From Acidobacteriota bacterium (GTDB taxonomy: Bacteria; Acidobacteriota; Terriglobia; UBA7540): DNA of 45,519 nt. The notes below the pieces were generated by a model. That model did not search any database. It was not told the origin of the DNA and was given only the letters and a program-made list of their open reading frames with translations. Below, piece after piece: positions 16,133 to 23,920 of this stretch. Position numbers and translations under genes: made by a program. The stretch lies in the NCBI GenBank assembly GCA_021787735.1, contig JAJYLL010000028.1, positions 1 to 45,519 on the forward strand. The letters run 5' to 3'. Within the stretch, counting starts at the first letter, position 1. Each line of letters opens with the position of its first letter.

Positions 16133-19100
16133 ATGCTATCTCGAAAACTTGCCGTCGTGTTGGGTTTGGCGTTCGCCCTTGCGAGCGTGCAGGCAGCGCA
16201 GGCCGCAAAGGTTCGCGCGTGGGAAGGGACAATCACCATTCCCACCTACCTGCTGGGACCGGAAGATCCCAACCCGCAATTTCCTCTGGTAAACGGTCAC
16301 AACATCTATCCGTACACGGAGCTGGATGATCTGACAAATAACCGCCAGCCCAAAGCCTGGAAGGCGATCTTTCTGGAAAACAAATATTTAAAGGTCACAA
16401 TCCTGCCGCAGATGGACGGCCGGGTCTATTCGATTTACGACAAGATTGCGAAGCGCGAGGTCCTCTACCGCAATAACGTGGTCAAGTACGAGATGGTCGG
16501 GTTACGGGGTGCGTGGATATCAGGAGGGATTGAATGGAATTTCCCAAACGGCCACAATACTGACACGGTTTCGCCAGTGGCCTCGCGCTTCCGCGAAAAT
16601 CCGGACGGCAGCGCAACCGCGGTGGTGGGTGACGTGGACCAGGTGAGCGGCATGCACTGGGAAGTCGCGTTGACGCTGCATCCCGATACGGCCTACCTGC
16701 AGGCGCACGTGACGCTTTTCAACTCGACGCCGATGACCAAGCTTTACTGGTGGTGGGCGAACAGTGCGGTGCCAGCCACCGACGATTTGCAGTTCTCCAT
16801 TCCCATGCGATGGGGTACCACAATGCGGGAGGTTCGATCTTTCCCAATCTGGCAAGGCACGGACTACAGTTGGTATCGGAACTGGCACCATGCCTCCGAC
16901 CTTTTCGGAATTGGCGTTCACCGCTCGTTCTTTGGGGCTTACTACCATAAGCTGAACTACGGAGTGATTCAAGTGTCCAACTACCGTAAGGTGCCCGGCA
17001 AGAAATTCTTTACGTGGGGCAACTCGGGTGACGGCAATGTCTGGATTCCCCTGCTGACGGACAACGACGGTCAGTATTGCGAGATCCAGGCGGGACATTT
17101 TCGAACTCAGGGACTCCGGAATTTTATTCCTCCACAAAGCGTGGAATCCTGGAATGAGTATTGGTATCCAGTTGCGAATTTGGGCGGTGGCTTTGTGGAA
17201 GGGACGCGGCAAATGGCCATTAACGTTGTCTATCCGTCCTCGAACGCCGCCGGGAAGTCCGTTGTTCTGGCCGTAAGCCCTGCCGCAACTTTGCAGGGCG
17301 CGAAAATCGAAGTGAAGATGGGGTCGCAAACGCTCAAGGATTTTTCGCCGGTGTCCTTTGAGCCGCTGGTGACAAAGAAATTTGCGATTCCGGTTGCTGA
17401 TGTTGCGACCGCAAAAAAGCAGCTGGACGTTACCATCCAAAACGCTGAAGGGAAAGAACTGCTCCACTGGAATGCGGGAGCACCGATTGACGGGAACCCG
17501 GATCTGTCGGTAAAGACCGGCGTGCAAAAGATTGACCGAAGGCCGGATCGGGAGTTGTCAACGGAAGAGCTGTTTCTGCGCGGCGTGAATGACGAGAAGG
17601 AAGGGCAGTCGCTGGAGGCAGCTAAGATCTACAAGGACGTGCTGAAGCGGGATTCCGGGTTTGTTCCTGCGCTGCTGAAGCTGGCGGAGGCAGATTACCA
17701 CGCCGCAGATTTTGCGGGTGCCGAGGCCCTGATGGCCCGCGCCCGGGCGCGCGACGCCGAGAACCCGCAAGTCAATTATTTGGCTGGAGTGATTTATAAA
17801 GGGGCCGGGAAGCTGGGCTTGGCAAAAGACGGCTTCTGGTATTCCCTTCGGTTTGGCGGCGCCAAAGCCCCGGCGCTGGTTCAGTTGGGCGAGATTGCCA
17901 TCTACCAGAAGCAGTATGGGCAGGCGGCAAAGCTTCTACGCCAATCCCTGCAATACAATCCGGATGATGGCGTAGCATTGAGCGACATGGCTGTGGCGCT
18001 GCGCCTGGGTGGGCACTTTGATGAGGCTGCTAAGGTAGCCAACGACGCGGTTAAGAAGATGCCGATTCTGCCTTACGCGCTTGCCGAGAAATGGCGAACG
18101 GAACAGGCTCTCGGGGCCGGTTCTGCAACCCAAGAGGCAGCAGAAGTTTTCAAGAAAACGGTGGGTTGCAGGTCGCAGGGGTACCTGGAAGCCGGGGCAT
18201 GGTATCGACGGCTTGGAGACTCGGTCTCATCGACTCTTGTTTTGCAGACGGGTACAAAGACCCTGGCGGCAAACGACGTTTCTCCGCTGATTTACTACTA
18301 CCTGGCGGCAAATGAATGGGATGCCTTGCATGAAGGGCAGGCTTCGGCCGCTGCGAGCAAGGCCATGAAGGCGAACGTGGAAGCGGTTTTCCCCAACCGG
18401 CCCGAAGATGCTAGGGTGCTGCGAGAAGCGCTGGCGCACAACCCCAGCGACGCGCACGCGAAATACTTCCTGGGAAATTTCCTGTTTGCCCATTCACACT
18501 ACGATGAAGCCGCTGATTTATGGAAGCAGGCTGTTGGCGAAGGGTTCCACTACGCGGTACTCTACCGGAACCTTGGCGTGTATGCGTGGAAGGTGAAGAA
18601 CGACCCCGCGAGCGCAGCTCGGTACTATGCCAGCGCCATCAAACAGACTCCAAACGACTACCGGCTCTATGTAGACATTGATGAGCTTTACACGCAACTC
18701 GGCAAAACGGGCGAGCGGGGAAAACTCTTTGCCAGCGCCCCGCCGGAGGTGCTTGAGAAAAACGCCGTCCGGAATCGTCGGGTTTTACTGGATGTCCAGG
18801 AGCGGCACTACGATGAAGCCCTGAATGTGCTTCGGGGATACAACTTCAAGGCAGCGGAGGGTAGCCGGATCAGTCATGAATTGTTCGTCCTGGCCAACGT
18901 TCAAAAAGGCCGGGCGGCGTTTGCGGCAGGGCAATTCGAGGCGGCAGAAGAGTCATTCCGGGCAGCACTCGAATATCCTTCAAATCTCCCTGTAGGCAAA
19001 CCCGAACATCCTCAAGAGCAAGAGGTGCTCTATTGGCTGGGCCGGGCGCTTGAAGGGCAGGGCCAGAAGGCTGCGGCAGAAAAAGCCTGGCAACAGGCAG

Positions 19101-19408
19101 TTGACGAGATGCGCGCTGCCAGGGGAGGCGAGGAAGGTCTTGGCGGCGGTGGGACATCCAGCTTCTACGCCGCGCTGGCTCTGGAACGTCTGGGGCACGC
19201 CGAGGAAGCCTCCCGCATTCTGGATCGTTTGGGTGATGGACCGGCAGCCGGACGCAAGTCCGCCGATTCTTATTACGTTGCGGGGTTGGTTGCGAACTAC
19301 CGCAAGCAGCCCGGGCAGGCCTTGTCAGATTTCCGTCGCGCGCTGGAGTTGAATCCTGAACTCTGGCAGGCGCGTTTGGAGCTTCAGCGGGAAGGCACTA
19401 CCAAGTAA
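16133..19408 (+). CDS. Exported DUF5107 protein with C-terminal TPR repeats
   Basis: A 1091-residue secreted protein. Residues 1-24 are a signal peptide (RKLAVVLGLAFALASVQAAQA). Residues 30-340 form a DUF5107 domain resembling aldose-1-epimerase/GH-type beta-sandwiches (KVTILPQMDGRVYSIYDK, WISGGIEWNFPNGHN, KLYWWWANSAVPA, ESWNEYWYPVA). The remaining 600 residues are mostly tetratricopeptide repeats (EGQSLEAAKIYKDVLKRD, NPSDAHAKYFLGNFLF, GQALSDFRRALELNPE). GGGGAGA precedes ATG 16133. Such proteins often sit beside glycoside hydrolases and probably bind or process sugars while the TPRs hold partners. It is the third gene of the exported run. Confidence 0.82.
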   Translation: MLSRKLAVVLGLAFALASVQAAQAAKVRAWEGTITIPTYLLGPEDPNPQFPLVNGHNIYPYTELDDLTNNRQPKAWKAIFLENKYLKVTILPQMDGRVYSIYDKIAKREVLYRNNVVKYEMVGLRGAWISGGIEWNFPNGHNTDTVSPVASRFRENPDGSATAVVGDVDQVSGMHWEVALTLHPDTAYLQAHVTLFNSTPMTKLYWWWANSAVPATDDLQFSIPMRWGTTMREVRSFPIWQGTDYSWYRNWHHASDLFGIGVHRSFFGAYYHKLNYGVIQVSNYRKVPGKKFFTWGNSGDGNVWIPLLTDNDGQYCEIQAGHFRTQGLRNFIPPQSVESWNEYWYPVANLGGGFVEGTRQMAINVVYPSSNAAGKSVVLAVSPAATLQGAKIEVKMGSQTLKDFSPVSFEPLVTKKFAIPVADVATAKKQLDVTIQNAEGKELLHWNAGAPIDGNPDLSVKTGVQKIDRRPDRELSTEELFLRGVNDEKEGQSLEAAKIYKDVLKRDSGFVPALLKLAEADYHAADFAGAEALMARARARDAENPQVNYLAGVIYKGAGKLGLAKDGFWYSLRFGGAKAPALVQLGEIAIYQKQYGQAAKLLRQSLQYNPDDGVALSDMAVALRLGGHFDEAAKVANDAVKKMPILPYALAEKWRTEQALGAGSATQEAAEVFKKTVGCRSQGYLEAGAWYRRLGDSVSSTLVLQTGTKTLAANDVSPLIYYYLAANEWDALHEGQASAAASKAMKANVEAVFPNRPEDARVLREALAHNPSDAHAKYFLGNFLFAHSHYDEAADLWKQAVGEGFHYAVLYRNLGVYAWKVKNDPASAARYYASAIKQTPNDYRLYVDIDELYTQLGKTGERGKLFASAPPEVLEKNAVRNRRVLLDVQERHYDEALNVLRGYNFKAAEGSRISHELFVLANVQKGRAAFAAGQFEAAEESFRAALEYPSNLPVGKPEHPQEQEVLYWLGRALEGQGQKAAAEKAWQQAVDEMRAARGGEEGLGGGGTSSFYAALALERLGHAEEASRILDRLGDGPAAGRKSADSYYVAGLVANYRKQPGQALSDFRRALELNPELWQARLELQREGTTK

Positions 19409-19455
19409 GTTGCAAGTCCAACGACAACATCGATTCAATTGAGGCTGCAAACATC

Positions 19456-21096
19456 ATGCGAGCTACCAATCCTCAGGTAAGGACCGTCGCACCCGCGCAT
19501 GGGCACACCGGTTCACTTTGCCGGGCTGCCCTTGCGGTCGCCACTTTTTTTGTTGGAGTGATTATTCTTACCGTGGTAGCGAGTGCCCAGCCGGGGGCTG
19601 TATCCGCGCGAGCGGCACAGCAACGCGGGAATGCGATTCACAAGCCCGGCCCGGTTTACGTCATTCTCTGGTTTGACACGGAGGATTACGTGCTGCCGCA
19701 GAGCGACGACGCTGCCAAGCGCATTGCCGAATTTCTGACGTCGCAGGGCATTCAGGCCACGTTCAAAGTGGTTGGCGAAAAAGCGAGGACGCTGGAACGC
19801 CGCCACAGGGAAGATGTGATTGCGGCGCTCAACAAGCACGCGATTGCATATCACTCGAATTTCCATAGCTGGCGCGTAAGCCCAGCGGAATACGAAGATC
19901 CTCTTGACTGGAAGGATGGCGTGCAGGAATTCATCCGACGCGAGCAGCCCGGCATTGATGACATTCGCCGCATTTTTGGCAGGATGCCGACCGCCTATGG
20001 CCAGCCGGGCAGCTCTTGGTGCCCGGAAGCGCAGCCCGCGCTCAGGAAGATGGGGATCCACGTTTACCTCGACGACGGCGATCAGGTAGGCCTTGACGGC
20101 AAGCCCTTCTGGTACGGAGGGATCCTCAATATTTACGACATGAAGTACATCGACGACTTAAGGCCGAACGATGACTGGACAAACATTGCGGAAGTCGAGG
20201 CCAATTTCAAGAAGGCTTATTCCGCTCTGAGCGAAAGCGGCGGAGGGTTGATCAGCATCTATTTCCACCCCTGTGAATTCATCCACAAGGAGTTCTGGGA
20301 CGCGGTCAATTTTTCCAAAGGAGCAGAGCCGGACCGTGCAGATTGGAAGCTGCCGCCCATGAAATCTCCCTTGGAACAGGCTCGGTCGTTTGCGTTTCTG
20401 GAGAAGTTTGCCGAGTACATGAAGACCCTTCCCGTGCAATTTGTCACCGCGCCGCAAACCTTGAATCTTTACACCGACGCGGCCCAGACGCGGCCGTTTT
20501 CACGGTGGGATCTATCTGAGATTGCGCGCAACGTTACGCCTGCGGTGTCATTTCAGGTTTACAAGGATTATGACCTGTCGGCCAGCGAGGTTCTGTGGCT
20601 GCTGAACACTTACGTGTCGCGCGTAATTCAGAAAGGGCCGAGCCAGTTCATTGAGCTCAACGGGACTCCGCTCGGACCGAGTTCGGATGGCGCCGGAGTG
20701 CAGATAGGTACAAAGACAAAGGTCCCGTGGTACCAGTTCAAGTGGGCCGTCCAGGATGTTGAGAACGCGCTTCAGACAAATGCGCAGGTCCCGACGGTTG
20801 TATGGATTGGCGGAGATCCTTACTCTCCGGCTACCTACCTTGTTGCGCTGGCGCATGTTGCCGGGACCCTGCTGGACGGCCGGCAACCTCCGCAGGAGGT
20901 ATCGCTTGTCCCCGCCCAACTGGACGCGGCAAAGTACGTGACCAGGAATACCCGCGAGACATTCAACTGGCCTATCTTTCGCCCCGGGTTCAATGGAAAC
21001 CATTTGCTGGACCTTGCGCGGCTGCAGGCCTGGACCCTGAAGCCTGCACAACTTGCGCCTGCGGACAGTCCAGAGGCAAAATGGACGGCACGATAA
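19456..21096 (+). CDS. Polysaccharide-deacetylase-like exported protein
   Basis: A 546-residue protein with one N-terminal hydrophobic segment (residues 24-44, signal or anchor). The NodB-like part has YVILWFDTEDYV (Asp74 and Asp77 near the expected metal or base position), GIQATFKVVGEKA and the metal-binding His133-x3-His137 in YHSNFHSW. The last 200 residues (from about VSFQVYKDYDLSASEV) form an extra domain I do not recognise, with FIELNGTPLGPSSDG and TVVWIGGDPYSPATY. It closes the exported carbohydrate-related run, 47 bases after the TPR protein. It may remove acetyl groups from a polysaccharide; activity is not certain since only part of the motif set is clear. Confidence 0.7.
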   Translation: MRATNPQVRTVAPAHGHTGSLCRAALAVATFFVGVIILTVVASAQPGAVSARAAQQRGNAIHKPGPVYVILWFDTEDYVLPQSDDAAKRIAEFLTSQGIQATFKVVGEKARTLERRHREDVIAALNKHAIAYHSNFHSWRVSPAEYEDPLDWKDGVQEFIRREQPGIDDIRRIFGRMPTAYGQPGSSWCPEAQPALRKMGIHVYLDDGDQVGLDGKPFWYGGILNIYDMKYIDDLRPNDDWTNIAEVEANFKKAYSALSESGGGLISIYFHPCEFIHKEFWDAVNFSKGAEPDRADWKLPPMKSPLEQARSFAFLEKFAEYMKTLPVQFVTAPQTLNLYTDAAQTRPFSRWDLSEIARNVTPAVSFQVYKDYDLSASEVLWLLNTYVSRVIQKGPSQFIELNGTPLGPSSDGAGVQIGTKTKVPWYQFKWAVQDVENALQTNAQVPTVVWIGGDPYSPATYLVALAHVAGTLLDGRQPPQEVSLVPAQLDAAKYVTRNTRETFNWPIFRPGFNGNHLLDLARLQAWTLKPAQLAPADSPEAKWTAR

Positions 21097-21183
21097 GGAT
21101 AGCCGGAACACGTGTGCCTGTCAGAGCATTGCCACTCCGGCCGGGCGTCGGCCCGATACAGCCAGAAAAGCAGGCGCTCTTTA

Positions 21184-21212
21184 TTGACAGCGATTAAAGC
21201 ATCTAGTACGCT
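21184..21212 (+). promoter_or_regulatory. Candidate promoter upstream of the TPR gene
   Basis: A perfect -35 TTGACA (21184-21189) is followed after 17 bases by TACGCT (21207-21212). A second, better -10-like TATACT lies at 21217-21222 but is 27 bases away from the -35. The TPR gene starts at 21255. Confidence 0.45.
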
Positions 21213-21254
21213 GACGTATACTAACAGCGTCTAAATTGAAGTACGGAGTAAACC

Positions 21255-22352
21255 ATGTCTTGGACAAAGAAATCTGTCAGCCTTGCAATTATTTGGGCCA
21301 TGTTTCTAGCCGGAGGCATCCTGTTGAACGGGCACCCGGCATCTGGGGCCCAGGAGGCGGCAAAGCCTGCCGCCAAGTCAGCCGCGCCGGTTGAGGCGCC
21401 GTTTAGTGAGGATGAATTGATCAAGCTCATTAAACATAACAAGAAGCACCCTGAGAAGGTGGCTGACGAGGTAAAGACTCGCGGCACCGATTTTGAATTT
21501 ACCCCGGACGTTCTAAAGAAACTGTCCAAGGCCGGCGCTAACGAGCAACTGATTACTTACATGAAGCAGTTCACTCCCTCTGCGAGGGCTGCGAGGAAAT
21601 CGAGGGTCGGAACGGCGGAAGTGAGTGCTGAAGAGGGTGAGGCTTACAACAAGCTGAAGAATGAAAGGGACCCTGACGCGGTCATCAAGGATGCTGATGA
21701 ATACGTCGTGAAATATCCCAAGAGCCCGCTCCTGACTTATATTTATGCTCTCGAAGCAGGGGCCTATCAGCAGAAGGACGACGCGCAAAACGTCGTGAAA
21801 TACGGTGAGAAGAGCCTGGACCTTGACCCCAGCAACTTGATCAGTCTGCTGATGGTTTCGAGCGTTCTTCCGACGCCGCAAATGCTAAGTAATATCGGCG
21901 ACGCCGAAAAGGAAAAAAGGCTGACTGCGGCGGCTGGTTACGCCGAGAAAGCTTTGAAGGAAATTGACCAACTTCCGAAACAACCCAACGAAACGATCTC
22001 TGCGTATCAGAAACGGAAAGACCAGATTGCCGCCGGCGCTTATGCCTCACTCGGCATGGTGCATCTGGAGCGTGCGCAGATGGCGCTTGTGGGACTGGAC
22101 CAGGGCGAACTTGCAAAGGCCGAGGAGAACTATAAGTCCGCCATCGCGAAATCAAATCCCCCGAATCCGGCCGATTATTACCGGCTTGGAGAATCCCTCA
22201 GAGGGCAGAATAAGTTAGATGAGGCGATTGCAGCTTTTTCCAAGGCCGCGCAACTGGCTCCGGGAACCGTTTTCGAGCAGCTTGCGAACCAGCAGGTCCA
22301 GGCATTGAAGAAAGCTGAAACTTCACAGCCCAAAGCCGCGGCTAAGCCGTAA
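21255..22352 (+). CDS. Exported TPR-containing protein of unknown role
   Basis: A 365-residue protein. A signal peptide (residues 5-30, KKSVSLAIIWAMFLAGGILL) is followed by an alanine/lysine-rich linker and a small helical domain (FSEDELIKLIKHNKKHPEKV, then LKKLSKAGANEQLITYMKQF). From about residue 120 there are TPR-like helices, clearest at PADYYRLGESLRGQNKLDEA with AIAAFSKAAQLAPG following. The C-terminus is again lysine/alanine-rich. GGAG precedes the ATG. It has its own likely promoter. The early KHNKKHPEKV block recurs in many acidobacterial exported proteins as I recall, without a known function. It is likely a periplasmic protein-binding scaffold. Confidence 0.72.
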   Translation: MSWTKKSVSLAIIWAMFLAGGILLNGHPASGAQEAAKPAAKSAAPVEAPFSEDELIKLIKHNKKHPEKVADEVKTRGTDFEFTPDVLKKLSKAGANEQLITYMKQFTPSARAARKSRVGTAEVSAEEGEAYNKLKNERDPDAVIKDADEYVVKYPKSPLLTYIYALEAGAYQQKDDAQNVVKYGEKSLDLDPSNLISLLMVSSVLPTPQMLSNIGDAEKEKRLTAAAGYAEKALKEIDQLPKQPNETISAYQKRKDQIAAGAYASLGMVHLERAQMALVGLDQGELAKAEENYKSAIAKSNPPNPADYYRLGESLRGQNKLDEAIAAFSKAAQLAPGTVFEQLANQQVQALKKAETSQPKAAAKP

Positions 22353-22449
22353 GCCGAGGGTATGAGCCGTCCGGCCAGAAAAATCAAATCGGGTGCTTTA
22401 ATCCAGTCCCTGCCGGGCAACAGATTCTTCCGGAGTGCATCACTGTAGC

Positions 22450-23163
22450 ATGGTGCAACCTTCCTTTGACAGACTGGAAAAGCGTATCGGGTACCAGTTT
22501 CAGAACAAGGGCCTGCTGATTGAGGCCCTTACCCACTCCTCATTTGCCCAGGAGGTGTCCCAGCTCGTAAGTGACAACGAACGGATGGAATTCCTGGGCG
22601 ATGCTGTGTTAAGCCTTGCTGTTACAGTGCGGTTGACCAAAGCATTTCCTGACTACGACGAAGGTAAACTGTCGCTTGCCCGTTCAGGTCTGGTGGCTGC
22701 AAATCACCTGGCCAAAGTGGCGGCGGGCCTGCAACTTGGTGAGTATCTGCTCCTCAGCCCGTCGGAGGAAAAAAGCGGTGGCAGAAAGAAGCCCGGTATT
22801 CTGGCGGACGCGCTGGAAGCTCTGGTGGCTGCCATTTTTCGCGATGGCGGGATGGCGCCTGCAACAGCTTTCGTTGAAAAGATGGTCCTGCCGACGGATC
22901 TTTCCTCGCGCGTAAACGACCTTTTGGCAACGAACTACAAAGGTGCGCTCCAGGAGCGCCTCCAGGCTGAACGCCAGCCCGCGGCCCACTACCGCGTAGT
23001 GGAAGAAGACGGGTTGGAACACGAAAAAACATTCACAGTGGAAGTACTGGCCGGTGACGGAGTGGTGGCCCGGGGCAGCGGGGGCAGCAAGAAGGCTGCC
23101 CAACAACAGGCCGCTAAACGCGCCCTTGAGATATTAGCGGCGAAGGTGGAGGCAGATGGGTGA
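22450..23163 (+). CDS. rnc: Ribonuclease III
   Basis: A 237-residue RNase III, which cuts double-stranded RNA in rRNA and mRNA processing. The nuclease signature NERMEFLGDAVLSL gives Glu44, Glu47 and Asp51; the second acidic pair Asp120 and Glu123 lies in ILADALEALVAAIF. All keep a constant offset of six from the E. coli residues 38, 41, 45, 114 and 117. The C-terminal 70 residues are a double-stranded RNA-binding domain (NYKGALQERLQAERQP, GSGGSKKAAQQQAAKRALEI). I chose ATG 22450; a GTG at 22435 would add five residues. Its end overlaps lepB by 8 bases, as in many bacteria where rnc and lepB are adjacent. Confidence 0.95.
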   Translation: MVQPSFDRLEKRIGYQFQNKGLLIEALTHSSFAQEVSQLVSDNERMEFLGDAVLSLAVTVRLTKAFPDYDEGKLSLARSGLVAANHLAKVAAGLQLGEYLLLSPSEEKSGGRKKPGILADALEALVAAIFRDGGMAPATAFVEKMVLPTDLSSRVNDLLATNYKGALQERLQAERQPAAHYRVVEEDGLEHEKTFTVEVLAGDGVVARGSGGSKKAAQQQAAKRALEILAAKVEADG

Positions 23164-23920
23164 TCCCTACCAGAAATCGTCTTTACGTGACACATTTGAA
23201 TCGTTGATCGTCACGGTTATCCTCGCTATTTTCGGAACCACTTTTGTGGTGCAAGCGTTTAAAATCCCCACTGGCTCGATGGAAGATACGCTTCTGATCG
23301 GCGATCACCTTTTGGTGAACAAATTCGCTTTTGCGTATCCGCAGGGGCCTTTGGCAAGGTTTCTCCCTTACAGGAAAATCCACCGCGGAGATATCGTAGT
23401 TTTCAAGTATCCCGGCAACCCAGTGGACGCCCAGGAACCCGGAGAGCATTTTGTAAAGAGAGTGATCGGGCTTCCGGGCGACAGGGTCCGCGTCTTTCAC
23501 CGCCAGGTGTTCGTCAACGGGAAGTTGATGGCGGAACCCTTTGTGCGCAACAGCCATCCCAATGAATTGCGACCGGGCGATGATTTTCCTCCCCTTTCAT
23601 GGGGTGAGATGGAAGGCGCAACTCCGACGTGGCAGGCCGAGTATCAGAATTACGTGAAGGACGGGCAGATTGTCGTGCCGCCACACAAATATTTTGTGAT
23701 GGGCGACAATCGCGAGGAGAGCTGGGACAGCCGTTTCTGGGGATTTGTCCCGCGGAAGCTGATTTCCGGCCGGCCGCTGATTATCTACTGGTCCTACGAA
23801 ACGCCGCCGGACCAATACGAACAGACGTCCCTGAGTGACCGGTTCCAGCAGATCGGAAGCATGCTGGTGCACTTCTTTACCCGAACGCGCTGGAACCGAA
23901 CCTTCAAACTTGTGCACTGA
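23156..23920 (+). CDS. lepB: Signal peptidase I
   Basis: A 254-residue leader peptidase that removes signal peptides at the outer face of the inner membrane. One N-terminal membrane helix (residues 16-36) precedes the catalytic serine in KIPTGSMEDTLLIGDHLLVN (Ser41). The catalytic lysine is Lys101 in HFVKRVIGLPGDR. The YFVMGDNREESWDSRFWGFV signature follows near residue 180. The start overlaps the end of rnc by 8 bases, and the stop overlaps the next ATG by one base, so the three are probably translated in series. The many exported proteins in this window are possible clients. Confidence 0.95.
   Translation: MGDPYQKSSLRDTFESLIVTVILAIFGTTFVVQAFKIPTGSMEDTLLIGDHLLVNKFAFAYPQGPLARFLPYRKIHRGDIVVFKYPGNPVDAQEPGEHFVKRVIGLPGDRVRVFHRQVFVNGKLMAEPFVRNSHPNELRPGDDFPPLSWGEMEGATPTWQAEYQNYVKDGQIVVPPHKYFVMGDNREESWDSRFWGFVPRKLISGRPLIIYWSYETPPDQYEQTSLSDRFQQIGSMLVHFFTRTRWNRTFKLVH

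Noticed and set aside
16520-17527. 335-codon minus-strand open frame
   Set aside because: Opposite-strand shadow of the DUF5107-TPR gene; no domain and no start signal.
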